A stretch of 64,000 nt of DNA. It comes from Roseiarcus sp963726105. Its GTDB lineage: Bacteria > Pseudomonadota > Alphaproteobacteria > Rhizobiales > Beijerinckiaceae. The position numbers and the translations under genes were made by a program. The stretch is from the NCBI GenBank assembly GCA_963726105.1, contig CAVSBJ010000012.1, forward strand, positions 62,001 through 126,000, read 5' to 3'. Within the stretch, counting starts at the first letter, position 1; each line of letters opens with the position of its first letter. Below the pieces are notes generated by a model that saw nothing but the letters and a program-made list of their open reading frames with translations, had not been told where the DNA came from and searched no databases. Shown here one piece after another: positions 35,987 to 44,704 of this stretch.

Positions 35987-37039
35987 ATGGGTCAATCTGC
36001 CAAGCTTGTTTCGCTGGCCACCTCAGTGCCCCCGCACGTCTTGCACCAGTCTGACGTCGCGTCGGCGGCGAGACGCGGTTTCGCCGGGCGCTACGACGAT
36101 TTCGAGCGCATGGCGCGCGTTTTCAAAAGCTCTGGAATTCGCCAGCGCCATGCGGTGCGACCGATCGATTGGTACCTCGCGCCGCTCGGCTGGCCCGAGC
36201 GCACGAGCGCCTATCTCGAGGGCGCCTGCCAGCTGTTCGTCGACGCGGCGACTCGCGCCCTGGACGCCGCCGAGCTTGACGCCGCCGAAGTCGACACCAT
36301 CGTCACGATCTCATCGACCGGGGTGGCGACGCCCAGCCTCGAGGCGAGAGTCGCAGGGCGCATGGGGTTTCGCGCCGATGTCGAGCGGGTTCCCGTCTTC
36401 GGCCTTGGCTGCGCGGGCGGCGTCTCCGGGTTCTCGATTGCTTCCCGCCTCGCCTGCTCACGTCCGGGCAGCATTGTCTTGCTCGTCGCGGTCGAAGTTT
36501 GCACCCTCGCCTTCCGCCTCGATGAATTGACCAAGGCGAACATGGTCGCGACGGCCCTGTTCGGGGACGGCGCGGCCGCGTGCGTGCTCAAGGCCTATGA
36601 CGGGGGCGCCGCCGCGGTCGAGATGAGCGGCCAGCACACCTGGCCTGACACGCTCGACATCATGGGCTGGAGAATCGATCCGCAGGGCTTCGGCGTCATC
36701 TTCGACCGCGCGATCCCGCCATTCGCGCAAGCGCACATCGCGCCGGCGATCACGGGTATTTTGGCGAAAGGCGGACTTGTTCTCGAAGATGTCGATCGCT
36801 TCGCCTGTCATCCCGGCGGCTCAAAGGTCATCGTCGCCCTGGAACGCGCGCTGTCGCTCGAACAGGGTTCTCTCGACCACGAGCGCGCCGTCCTCGCGGA
36901 CTACGGCAACATGTCGTCGCCGACCGTGCTGTTCGTGCTGGACCGTGTCCTTCGCGCCGGCCTGCCTTCGCGCACATTGCTGACCGCGATGGGACCTGGT
37001 TTCACCTCGAGTTGCGTTTCCCTGAAGAGAGCCGCGTGA
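35987..37039 (+). CDS. Type III polyketide synthase
   Basis: A 350-residue chalcone/stilbene-synthase-like enzyme that extends a CoA- or acyl-bound starter with malonyl-CoA and cyclises it. The catalytic triad is visible: Cys142 in FGLGCAGG, His275 in ACHPGGSK, Asn308 in DYGNMSS. The group resembles bacterial alkylpyrone/alkylresorcinol synthases. I use ATG 35987, preceded by CGGAG; a longer reading from 35900 lacks support. It overlaps the methyltransferase gene (GTGA), as in the bpsA-bpsB pair of Bacillus. Confidence 0.88.
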   Translation: MGQSAKLVSLATSVPPHVLHQSDVASAARRGFAGRYDDFERMARVFKSSGIRQRHAVRPIDWYLAPLGWPERTSAYLEGACQLFVDAATRALDAAELDAAEVDTIVTISSTGVATPSLEARVAGRMGFRADVERVPVFGLGCAGGVSGFSIASRLACSRPGSIVLLVAVEVCTLAFRLDELTKANMVATALFGDGAAACVLKAYDGGAAAVEMSGQHTWPDTLDIMGWRIDPQGFGVIFDRAIPPFAQAHIAPAITGILAKGGLVLEDVDRFACHPGGSKVIVALERALSLEQGSLDHERAVLADYGNMSSPTVLFVLDRVLRAGLPSRTLLTAMGPGFTSSCVSLKRAA

Positions 37040-37542
37040 CGGCCGCGACCCTCCTTCTCGGCCTGGTCACCGCGGAGCGGATCGCGGAACTTTATCTCGC
37101 GCGCCGCAACACGGCGGCGCTCCTGGCGAAGGGCGCTCGCGAGTTCGCTCCCGGACACTATCCGGCGATCGTGCTGATGCACGCGCTCTGGCTGGCCTGT
37201 CTTTGGATTTTCGGCGCGACGCGCGTGATCGATCCAGCCTGGCTCGCTGTCTTTCTGTCGCTCCAGGTTTTGCGGGTTTGGACTCTGATGACGCTTGGCC
37301 CGCGCTGGACCACGCGCATCATCGTCCTTCCGGGCTCGGCCCTGGTGTCGAACGGCCCCTACCGCATTGTCTCGCATCCGAACTATGTCGTCGTCGTTGG
37401 CGAAATCGCGGCCCTGCCCCTTTGCCTTGGGCTTCCCTGGATCGCCCTCGTCTTCTCCGCCGCCAATGCGATCCTGCTCTTCATCCGGATCCGCGCCGAG
37501 GATGAAGCGTTGAGCGGATCGGCCCATGTCGAAGGAGCCTGA
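37036..37542 (+). CDS. Isoprenylcysteine carboxyl methyltransferase-like protein
   Basis: A 168-residue integral membrane methyltransferase with four hydrophobic segments and the SAM-binding region SNGPYRIVSHPNYVVVVGE. Relatives next to type III PKS genes (BpsB) methylate the alkylpyrone product. The GTG start overlaps the PKS stop and its 3' end overlaps the exporter start by 17 bases, so the three genes form one translationally linked unit. Confidence 0.83.
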   Translation: MTAATLLLGLVTAERIAELYLARRNTAALLAKGAREFAPGHYPAIVLMHALWLACLWIFGATRVIDPAWLAVFLSLQVLRVWTLMTLGPRWTTRIIVLPGSALVSNGPYRIVSHPNYVVVVGEIAALPLCLGLPWIALVFSAANAILLFIRIRAEDEALSGSAHVEGA

Positions 37543-39256
37543 GCACAACATCCCAATCGTCGCATCGGTCTCGACGTCAATCGGCTTTGCGATGATGTGC
37601 GTCGGCATGTTCATGGCGATCCTCGACGTGCAGGTCGTGGCCACGTCATTGCCGACAATTCAGGGCGCGCTCGACATTCCGCCCGACCAGATGAGCTGGG
37701 TGCAGACCGCTTATCTGATCGCGGAGGTGGTCGCGATCCCGCTGACCGGCTTCCTCACCCGCCTGCTCAGCATGTGCTGGCTGTTCGTCCTGTCCATATC
37801 CGTGTTCACGCTGGCTTCGATCGGATGCGCCGCGAGCGGCCATTTCCCGATCCTGATCGCATGGCGCGTGCTGCAGGGCTTTTCCGGCGGCACGCTGATC
37901 CCGGCCGTCTTTGCAGCGGTGTTCCTCCTGTTTCCAGTCGCGCGTCAGGGTCTGGCGACCACGTTCGCTGGCGTGCTGGCGGTGCTGGCGCCGACCGTCG
38001 GACCAATCGTCGGCGGCTGGATCACCGAGACCTATTCCTGGCACTGGCTGTTCCTGATCAATGTCGCGCCTGGGATCATTTCGGCGATTGTCGCCGCCAT
38101 CCTGTTGCCGAAGGAGCCGATGCGGCTTGGCGAAGCGCGCCGCCTCGACGTGCTGTCGCTGGCGCTCATGGCGATCGGGCTTGCCGCGCTTGAAGTCGCG
38201 CTCAAGGAAGCGCCGACGCGGGGCTGGGCCTCCGGCCTGGTCGCAGGGCTTCTGGCGCTCAGCGTCGCGAGTTCGATCAGCTTTGTCAGACGGACGCTCA
38301 GCGCTCCGCGCCCGATCGTCAGTCTTACGACCTTCGCCGACCGGAGTTTCGCCATCGGCTGCGTTCTGAGTTTCGTCTTGGGCGTCGGCCTGTTCGGCTC
38401 CGTCTATCTCATGCCCGTCTTTCTGGCCTTCGTCAGAGGCCACAACGCCCTGGAGATCGGCGCGATCATGCTGGTCACGGGCGTGACGCAGCTCATGACG
38501 GCGCCGATCGCCGTCGCGCTCGAACAGCGCGTCGAGGCCCGGCTGCTCACCTCGCTTGGCTTTGGGCTGTTTGGCTTCGGTCTGGGCTTGAGCGGACTGC
38601 AGACGCTGGAGACCGATTTCAACGCCATGTTCTGGCCGCAGGTCATTCGCGGACTGGCGATCATGTTCTGTTTGCTTCCGCCGACGCGGCTCGCGCTTGG
38701 CCACCTGGCGGCGAGCCGCGTGCCTGACGCGAGCGGCCTTTTCAACCTGATGCGCAATCTCGGCGGCGCCATCGGGCTCGCCCTGATCGACACTGTGATC
38801 TACAGCCGCTCGCCTGCGCTCGGGACCCGATTCATGGAGAGGTTGCAGGCCGGGGACGTCGACACGGCCAAGTTTGTCGGCATACCGCTCGACATGTTCA
38901 TGAACCGCCCGGCTGGGCCGCTCGAGGGCCCGGCGCTGGCGATGGTGCAATCGCTCGTCAAGAAGGCCGCGCTGGTTCAGGCGATCAACGAAGCCTGGAT
39001 CATGATCGCCGCTTTGACCTTCGGCGCTTTGCTCTGCGTGCCTTTCGCCAAGAGGTCGTCCCCGCAGGACGCCACTATAGAGGGCGCCATCGGCCGTTAC
39101 GATGCGAAGACTGAAGGCAGCGCAAAAGATGCAGCGGCCGAGGAAGCGTCGCGGGTTCGGGGCGCGACGCGGCTCCCGGGCGGCGGAGAGTCAAGCTTCG
39201 AGCACGATAGGCGACGACCAATCCTGATGCCCGCTGTCATTGAGCGAGGCTATTGA
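37526..39256 (+). CDS. DHA2-family MFS exporter (EmrB-like)
   Basis: A 576-residue, 14-helix major facilitator. It has AILDVQVVATSLPTIQ at helix 1, the GGTLIPAVFAAVFLLFP region and the motif-C-like GPIVGGWITETYSWHWLFLINVAPG. DHA2 members export lipophilic drugs with H+. As third gene of the PKS operon it plausibly exports the methylated polyketide. A roughly 50-residue polar tail follows the last helix. Confidence 0.85.
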   Translation: MSKEPEHNIPIVASVSTSIGFAMMCVGMFMAILDVQVVATSLPTIQGALDIPPDQMSWVQTAYLIAEVVAIPLTGFLTRLLSMCWLFVLSISVFTLASIGCAASGHFPILIAWRVLQGFSGGTLIPAVFAAVFLLFPVARQGLATTFAGVLAVLAPTVGPIVGGWITETYSWHWLFLINVAPGIISAIVAAILLPKEPMRLGEARRLDVLSLALMAIGLAALEVALKEAPTRGWASGLVAGLLALSVASSISFVRRTLSAPRPIVSLTTFADRSFAIGCVLSFVLGVGLFGSVYLMPVFLAFVRGHNALEIGAIMLVTGVTQLMTAPIAVALEQRVEARLLTSLGFGLFGFGLGLSGLQTLETDFNAMFWPQVIRGLAIMFCLLPPTRLALGHLAASRVPDASGLFNLMRNLGGAIGLALIDTVIYSRSPALGTRFMERLQAGDVDTAKFVGIPLDMFMNRPAGPLEGPALAMVQSLVKKAALVQAINEAWIMIAALTFGALLCVPFAKRSSPQDATIEGAIGRYDAKTEGSAKDAAAEEASRVRGATRLPGGGESSFEHDRRRPILMPAVIERGY

Positions 39257-39323
39257 GAGAAGGCGACTACACATGTCAGAACGCCCGGGTTGGCCTTTTT
39301 CGTGGCGCACGTGAGCCTTCACG

Positions 39324-39715
39324 ATGAACATCGAGTTTGCCGCGACCATCGTCAGCGCCGCCGAACGCCAACGGGAAATTGGGTGAACGCTAAGCGCGGC
39401 AACGTCTCGTGGTTCACCCTATTCAGCAGCGATGTGACGCCAACGACGGCTATGAGCGCGGGTATTATGGAAATCCCGCCGAACGGCGGCGTCCTAAACT
39501 CCACCGGCACCGACAAGCGGAAATCTACTTTGTTCACGAGGGAACGGGTTCGCTCACGGTCAATGGTGTGCGACGACGATCAGCATGGGAATGGCGGCAT
39601 TCATACCTGGAGATGCCGAACACTCTTTACGCAACAATTCGACCGCCACGCTCAAGATCTTTTCGTGTTTCCTGCGGACTGCTTTGGCGACGTCGTGTAC
39701 CGCTTCCCAGATTGA
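39324..39715 (+). pseudogene. Cupin-domain protein gene with several frameshifts
   Basis: Consecutive pieces of one cupin protein appear in changing frames. The start MNIEFAATIVSAAERQ is in one frame, NAKRGNVSWFTLFSSDVTP in the next, KLHRHRQAEIYFVHEGTG (metal-binding cupin motif 1) in a third, GMAAFIPGDAEHSLRNNS (motif 2) back in the first, and the end FPADCFGDVVYRFPD in the second. At least four shifts are needed to restore it, so it is a dead gene rather than a sequencing slip. Confidence 0.78.
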
Positions 39716-39734
39716 CCGTATTTGCCGACTTCCC

Positions 39735-40733
39735 TCACTCCGCGATGCGCAGGAGCTGCTTGCCGTCGTTGCGGCCTTCGAACAGACGCCGAAGCGTCGC
39801 CGGCGCGTTCTCAAGGCCATGCTGCACGTCGACTTTGGTCTTGATTTTTCCCGATTGCACCCAGCCGGCGAGCGCGCCGATCGCCTCGCCAGCGCGCGGC
39901 AAATAATCGAGCACGAGGAAGCCCTCCATTCGTCCGCGCTGGACGACCAGGTTGAGGTAATTCTTGGGTCCCGGCGACGGTCCGGTCGCGTTGTAGTTCG
40001 CGATCCCGCCGCAAAGCACGACGCGCCCTCGCATAGCCAGTCGCGCCAGCGCCGCGTCGAGGATGTCGCCGCCGACGTTGTCGAAGAAAATGTCGACGCC
40101 CTTGGGACAGAGTTCCTTCAGCCGCGCCGGAACATTCTCCGACTTATAGTCGATCGCGGCATCGAAGTGGGCTTCATCCGTCAGCCAGCGGCATTTCTCC
40201 GACCCGCCCGCGATGCCGACAACACGGCAGCCTTTGATCTTGGCGATCTGGCCGACGACCGAGCCGGTCGCGCCAGCCGCGCCCGAGACGACGACGGTCT
40301 CGCCTGCAACCGGACGGCCCACGTCGATGAGACCGAAATAGGCGGTGATTCCGGTCGCGCCGAACACGCTCATCGCCAGTTCCAGCGGCGTCCCCGGCGG
40401 CAGCTTGTTGAGCTGGCCCTTGGGGTTCATGACAACGTAGTCCTGCCAGCCGACCAGGCCGGACACGATGTCGCCGACCGCGAAATCGGGATGGTTCGAC
40501 GCTTCGATGCGGCCCGCGCCCATCGAGCGGACGACCTCGCCGATCTTGACCGCCGGCAGATAGGTGTCGAAGGCGATCCAGCCGCGCTGCGTCGGGTCGC
40601 AGGACAGCATGGTGTTGCGCACGAGCACCTGGCCCTCGCCCGGAATCGGGGCCTCGGTCTCGACGAAATTGAAATCGCTGTCCTTGATCGCTCCGTCTGG
40701 ACGGCGCGCGAGCAGCCACTGGCGGTTTTTCAC
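39735..40733 (-). CDS. NADP-dependent oxidoreductase (CurA/2-alkenal reductase-like MDR)
   Basis: A 332-residue zinc-free medium-chain reductase. It lacks the zinc ligands and shows SCDPTQRGWI, GATGITAYFGLIDVG, VVSGAAGATGSVVGQIAK for NADPH, and LARLAMRGRVVLCGGIANYN, all typical of CurA/leukotriene B4 dehydrogenase-like reductases acting on alpha,beta-unsaturated carbonyls. A decayed piece of a close relative lies at 46067-46147. Confidence 0.87.
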   Translation of the reverse strand: MKNRQWLLARRPDGAIKDSDFNFVETEAPIPGEGQVLVRNTMLSCDPTQRGWIAFDTYLPAVKIGEVVRSMGAGRIEASNHPDFAVGDIVSGLVGWQDYVVMNPKGQLNKLPPGTPLELAMSVFGATGITAYFGLIDVGRPVAGETVVVSGAAGATGSVVGQIAKIKGCRVVGIAGGSEKCRWLTDEAHFDAAIDYKSENVPARLKELCPKGVDIFFDNVGGDILDAALARLAMRGRVVLCGGIANYNATGPSPGPKNYLNLVVQRGRMEGFLVLDYLPRAGEAIGALAGWVQSGKIKTKVDVQHGLENAPATLRRLFEGRNDGKQLLRIAE

Positions 40734-40883
40734 GGCTTATCCTCCCTTGGCGAATGAAGCGACCCTCATATCACGGGACGGGTTCCGCGGCGGCGCCGTC
40801 CTGCCCCGACTTGATCGCAAACCCGACGCCAGCGAGGTTCGGGAGTGGCTGGAAGAGCGGAAACAGCAATCGAGCCATGACCG

Positions 40884-40910
40884 AAAAAAAGGGCCGCTCC
40901 TTCGCGACCC
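40884..40910 (-). terminator. Intrinsic terminator after the PEP-CTERM gene
   Basis: Read leftward: GGGTCGC, six-base loop, GCGGCCC, then seven T. The 7-bp stem has one G-T pair. It starts 31 bases after the stop of the leftward gene at 40942. Confidence 0.8.
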
Positions 40911-40941
40911 TTCAGGTAACCGCCAGTGTCCCAAGCAGAGG

Positions 40942-41958
40942 TCAGGTCGCCAGCGTCCCTCTGCCTGCCTTGCGATAAGCGAGGAAACCAAGACCCGCGA
41001 AGCCGGCGAGCATCATCGCCCAGGTCGAAGGCTCAGGCACCGGAGCGCCGACGAACCCTATGACCGTGTCCGACACCGGGTCCGTGTAAAAGCCGACGAT
41101 GTCGCCGCGATTGTTGAGACCGTTGATCGTCGTCGAGGTCGAGCCGGGCGGGTCGAAACTGGTGAAAACGCCGTTATTGTCAATGTAACCGTGCTGAACG
41201 CCTGTAATGGCGTCAACATAGAAGCCGACAATCTCACCCAGGTTGTTGACGCCGAGCGCCTGGGTGAACGTCGAACCGAACGGATCGATGGTGGAGATCA
41301 CGCCGCCGACGTCGAGGAAGCCAAGCGATGTGGTGGGGTCCGGCTGATAAAACCCAACAATCTCGGGGCTCGCCAGATTGTTGATGCCCACCGCCTGACT
41401 GTTGACGTTGGTTGGCAGCAGGTGGTTGAGGTCGGAAAAAACGCCACCCTGCTGCGAATAGGCGATGTCGCCGGGAAACCCCGCCTGGGTTGGCGCGTAA
41501 TAACCGACAGTCTCGTCGGAATTGTTGATGCCGAGCGCCTGGTTGAACACGGTGCTCAGCGGATTGTCGACGGTGTGGAAGCTGCCGCCAATTTTCGTGA
41601 AACCATGCGTGTTGTTACTCGTGTCGACGTAGAAGCCAGACACGTCGCCGGCCGCGTTGATGCCGGTGACCTGGTTTGACGTCGAGCCCGGGAAAATCAC
41701 GTTCGTAAAGTGGTTCGGCAGTGTGAGGGTGAAACCCTGGTTGACGGAGCCGTTGTCGAAGCCGGCGATCGTCCCCAAATCGTTGATGCCGAGCAGGTTG
41801 ATGAAACCGGTGCCGGTCGGATCCTGTACAAAGGTGAGATTGTACGCCGCATGCGCCGCTGGCGCGATCGCCAGCGGAATGGCCGCCAGCAGACAGCGCG
41901 CGGCGATGCCCCGCAAGGGCCGAAGAAGCGAATTGTTCGAGCAGCAAGTCGGACTCAT
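40942..41958 (-). CDS. PEP-CTERM protein with repeated GINN..IVGFY units
   Basis: A 338-residue exported protein. ATG 41958 follows GGGAGGTCAAC; the signal peptide ends near AHAAY. The body is six imperfect repeats of about 45 residues built on (A/L)xGINNxGxIVGFY, resembling HAF-type repeats. It ends VPEPSTWAMMLAGFAGLGFLAYRK in sense: a PEP motif, one transmembrane helix and a basic tail, the sorting signal recognised by exosortase. No exosortase gene is in view; a second such protein is at 62430. Confidence 0.87.
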   Translation of the reverse strand: MSPTCCSNNSLLRPLRGIAARCLLAAIPLAIAPAAHAAYNLTFVQDPTGTGFINLLGINDLGTIAGFDNGSVNQGFTLTLPNHFTNVIFPGSTSNQVTGINAAGDVSGFYVDTSNNTHGFTKIGGSFHTVDNPLSTVFNQALGINNSDETVGYYAPTQAGFPGDIAYSQQGGVFSDLNHLLPTNVNSQAVGINNLASPEIVGFYQPDPTTSLGFLDVGGVISTIDPFGSTFTQALGVNNLGEIVGFYVDAITGVQHGYIDNNGVFTSFDPPGSTSTTINGLNNRGDIVGFYTDPVSDTVIGFVGAPVPEPSTWAMMLAGFAGLGFLAYRKAGRGTLAT

Positions 41959-42175
41959 GTTGACCTCCCTATCGACAGGTGGAGCGGCCGCCTCTCGGCG
42001 CCATTTGGCTTCACGGTTAGGCTCAAAAAAATTGGTTTTGCATCCCCCGTCCGCCGAGCACGAACATCTCCCGAGAGCACCCGGACATATCCCCACAGGA
42101 CCAAAATAGACCTTTTTTGCGACTTTCTCGCGACCGCAACATAAAACATTTTTTTATAAAAATCTAGGCCGCTGC

Positions 42176-42736
42176 TCACCCGCGGTTGCGGCCGGCACGA
42201 TGCTCAGTCGACCCCCCGTTCCCAGGCAGCATCCGTGCGAGCACGCCATCGCGAAGGAAATAATGGTGGAACAGCGCGGCTGCGGCATGCAGGCCGGCCA
42301 GCCCCATCAGGACGTTCGCCGCGAGGCCGTGCCATTGGGTGATGGGCTTTCGCAAAGCCCGATCGCCGATCTGCGGCAGGTTCGCCAGATCGAACAGATT
42401 GTAGCCACGAACAAAAGCGTTAACGACGCCAAGGACAATGACGATCAACAGCAAGAGATAGAGACCGTGGTGCGTCGCTTTCGCCACAACGCGCATAGGG
42501 CCAGCGTCGGCGGCGGGCAGCTCCTGTCCCCCGGATCTCCGCCAGACCATGCGCCACGCAATCAGGACGGCGAGGGCGAAGCCAAGCACAACGTGCACGG
42601 ACCAATAGTCCGTCTTGACGGGGCCATCGGACATCCGATCCGCGGTCTGACCGATGATCCACAGGACGGCGACAAGGATTGCCGTCGTCCAATGCAAAAC
42701 GATGGTGGTCCGGTCGTAGGTTTCGCCGTTCGTCAC
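42176..42736 (-). CDS. Cytochrome b561
   Basis: A 186-residue four-helix membrane cytochrome of the bacterial b561 type. Haem-ligand histidines are in TTIVLHWTTAIL, YWSVHVVLGFAL, KATHHGLYLLLL and HGLAANVLMGLAGLHAAAALFHHYFL. Such proteins oxidise ubiquinol or scavenge superoxide. I use GTG 42736, preceded by AAGGAGC, which puts the start ahead of the first helix. No partner gene is adjacent. Confidence 0.85.
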   Translation of the reverse strand: MTNGETYDRTTIVLHWTTAILVAVLWIIGQTADRMSDGPVKTDYWSVHVVLGFALAVLIAWRMVWRRSGGQELPAADAGPMRVVAKATHHGLYLLLLIVIVLGVVNAFVRGYNLFDLANLPQIGDRALRKPITQWHGLAANVLMGLAGLHAAAALFHHYFLRDGVLARMLPGNGGSTEHRAGRNRG

Positions 42737-42846
42737 GCCCCGTTGCTCCTTAAGTGTGGCCTTGGCGCCAATTGATTGATCGGAATGAACGTTAGAACTG
42801 TGAAATCGCTCCGCATCGGCGGACAATCGAAGACGCGTCTTTCGGC

Positions 42847-43110
42847 TCAGCCGGCGGTCCCGATCAGGATGCCGGTCGCCAGGACGAGGCCGCCGCCAAG
42901 CATGACTTTCGCCGCCGCGGCGACGGGCGGCTTTAGCTGCCGGCGATGTTCGCCTTCTTCCGCCGCCATGTCGTCGAAGACCTTGGCGGTCGCGGGATAT
43001 TGGTTGCGCAGGGAATGCGCAAAGTCGGCGTAGATGCGCGAGTCCTCCTCCTCATTGCTGATGGCGAGGGCTAGAATCTCAGTTTCGCTCATTTCATCAA
43101 AGCGTTTCAC
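42847..43110 (-). pseudogene. Internally shortened mbfA (membrane-bound ferritin-like) gene
   Basis: An 87-residue frame. Residues 1-57 match the start of MbfA's ferritin-like domain (KRFDEMSETEILALAISNEE, then SRIYADFAHSLRNQYPATAKVF, with Fe-ligand Glu residues). It then jumps to AAAKVMLGGGLVLATGILIG, which looks like the last helix of the C-terminal VIT1-type transporter domain. Full MbfA exceeds 300 residues, so most of the protein is missing while the frame is preserved. The GTG start and ribosome site (GGAGC) are intact, and an Irr-type box lies upstream. It may still be made as a mini-protein. Confidence 0.65.
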
Positions 43111-43140
43111 GTAAAAGCTCCGATTTGGAATGACTATCGA

Positions 43141-43157
43141 TTTAGAATGATTCTAAA
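43141..43157. promoter_or_regulatory. Iron control element (Irr box) upstream of mbfA
   Basis: TTTAGAATGATTCTAAA is a perfect TTTAGAA-N3-TTCTAAA palindrome, the published ICE consensus bound by Irr in Hyphomicrobiales. It lies 31 bases before the mbfA-like start. mbfA is a known Irr-repressed gene. Confidence 0.85.
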
Positions 43158-43260
43158 GTGAAGCGGGCCGATAGCCCCGGTTTTGGGCAAAAGTGCGGCC
43201 CCCCTGCCGCCGGACGACAGGAAGAATGGAACGGGAGGCGAGAGGGGGACGCGCCCGGGG

Positions 43261-44493
43261 CTATCGCGTTGTCGTCAAGGCCATTCCCGCGGCCGCACAC
43301 ATCAGCACGATCAGCAGCGGCGGGGCGCGCCAGACTGTGAGCAGGCTAAATCCAACCGCTGCAACCACGAAATCCGCCGGTTCCCGCACCGCGCTCACCC
43401 ACACGGGGTTGTAGAGCGCCGAGGCCAGCAACCCGACGACCGCGGCGTTGATCCCCCGCATGGCCGCCTGAGCGTTGGGTTGCGCGCGCAACTGGTGCCA
43501 GAAGGGCAACACGCCCATGAGCGCCAAGATGCCCGGCAGAAAAATCGCAATGATCGCCACGACCGCGCCGAGGACGCCGGCAGGCGGGGTTCCGGCCACG
43601 GCCCCGAGGTAAGCGGCGAACGTGAACAGCGGCCCGGGCACGGCTTGCGCCGCCCCATATCCGGCCAGGAAGGCGTTGTCGGAAACCCATCCAGGCGTCA
43701 CGACCGCGTCGCGCAGGAGCGGCAGCACGACATGGCCGCCGCCAAAGACCAGCCCGCCCGAGCGATAGAAGGCGTTGAACAACGCCGGCAAGCTCGCTGA
43801 AACGGGCACGAAGGCCAAAGCCAGCAAGAGGAAGAACCCGGCGAGGCAGGCGAGCCCGACGGCTCGCGAAACCGGCATCGGCATATCGTCCGGGGCCCCG
43901 CCGAGATCGCCGCGACAGAAGACCAGTCCGGCGAGGCCGCCGAGCGCGATGGCCGCGACCTGACCGACCGAGCCGGGCGCGAACGCCAGCAGCACGAGGG
44001 CGGCAAGCGCAATCGCGGCGCGGGGCCTGTCCGGGCAGAGGCTCCGCGCCATGCCGAAGACGGCTTGCGCGACAATGGCGACCGCGACGAGCTTGAGGCC
44101 GTGTAGCAGACCCGCGCCGAAGGGGGCGCCGGCGAGGGTCCCCGCGCCATAGGCGAAGAGAAGCAGAAGGAGCGCCGAGGGCAGAGTGAACCCGAGCCAC
44201 GCGGCCAGGCCGCCCAGATAGCCGCCCCGAACCAGGCCGATTCCGAAGCCGGTCTGGCTCGAGGCCGGGCCGGGAAGAAATTGCGAAAGGGCGACCAGAT
44301 CGACATAGGCGCGCTCGCTCAGCCAGCGGCGGCGCTCGACAAACTCAGCGCGAAAATAGCCGAGATGCGCGACAGGGCCGCCGAAGGACGTCATCCCAAG
44401 CCTGAGAAAGACGCGAAAAACCTCCCCCGCCGAACCTCGCGCCACAGTTTCAGATGGGGTCGGCTCTCGCCTCATCGGTCGCCCCAAGATCAT
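43261..44493 (-). CDS. chrA: Chromate transporter ChrA
   Basis: A 410-residue long-chain CHR protein with two homologous halves. The first has FLRLGMTSFGGPVAHLGYF and LSQFLPGPASSQTGFGIG; the second FYRSGGLVFGGGHVVLPLL and GYGAAQAVPGPLFTFAAYLG. It exports chromate. A second in-frame ATG (44475) has a GGGG ahead and may be the true start. No chrB regulator is adjacent. Confidence 0.9.
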   Translation of the reverse strand: MILGRPMRREPTPSETVARGSAGEVFRVFLRLGMTSFGGPVAHLGYFRAEFVERRRWLSERAYVDLVALSQFLPGPASSQTGFGIGLVRGGYLGGLAAWLGFTLPSALLLLLFAYGAGTLAGAPFGAGLLHGLKLVAVAIVAQAVFGMARSLCPDRPRAAIALAALVLLAFAPGSVGQVAAIALGGLAGLVFCRGDLGGAPDDMPMPVSRAVGLACLAGFFLLLALAFVPVSASLPALFNAFYRSGGLVFGGGHVVLPLLRDAVVTPGWVSDNAFLAGYGAAQAVPGPLFTFAAYLGAVAGTPPAGVLGAVVAIIAIFLPGILALMGVLPFWHQLRAQPNAQAAMRGINAAVVGLLASALYNPVWVSAVREPADFVVAAVGFSLLTVWRAPPLLIVLMCAAAGMALTTTR

Positions 44494-44704
44494 CTTTCAC
44501 GGTGTAAATCAGTCATGCTGCTTCCGTAAACGGCCGACTGGCCCGCGGCGCCTGCGCCGATATGGCGGCAGTCCGCGTCGGCGCTTTGGCCGAACAGGGA
44601 ACGGCGGAGCAGGTCGACCGAGAAGCCGCGCCTCGCGCTGGATCGCGAGCATGGCGCATTCCCGCAACGGTCGCGAGCAAAGCCATCGAACCGCTCGCGT
44701 CCCC

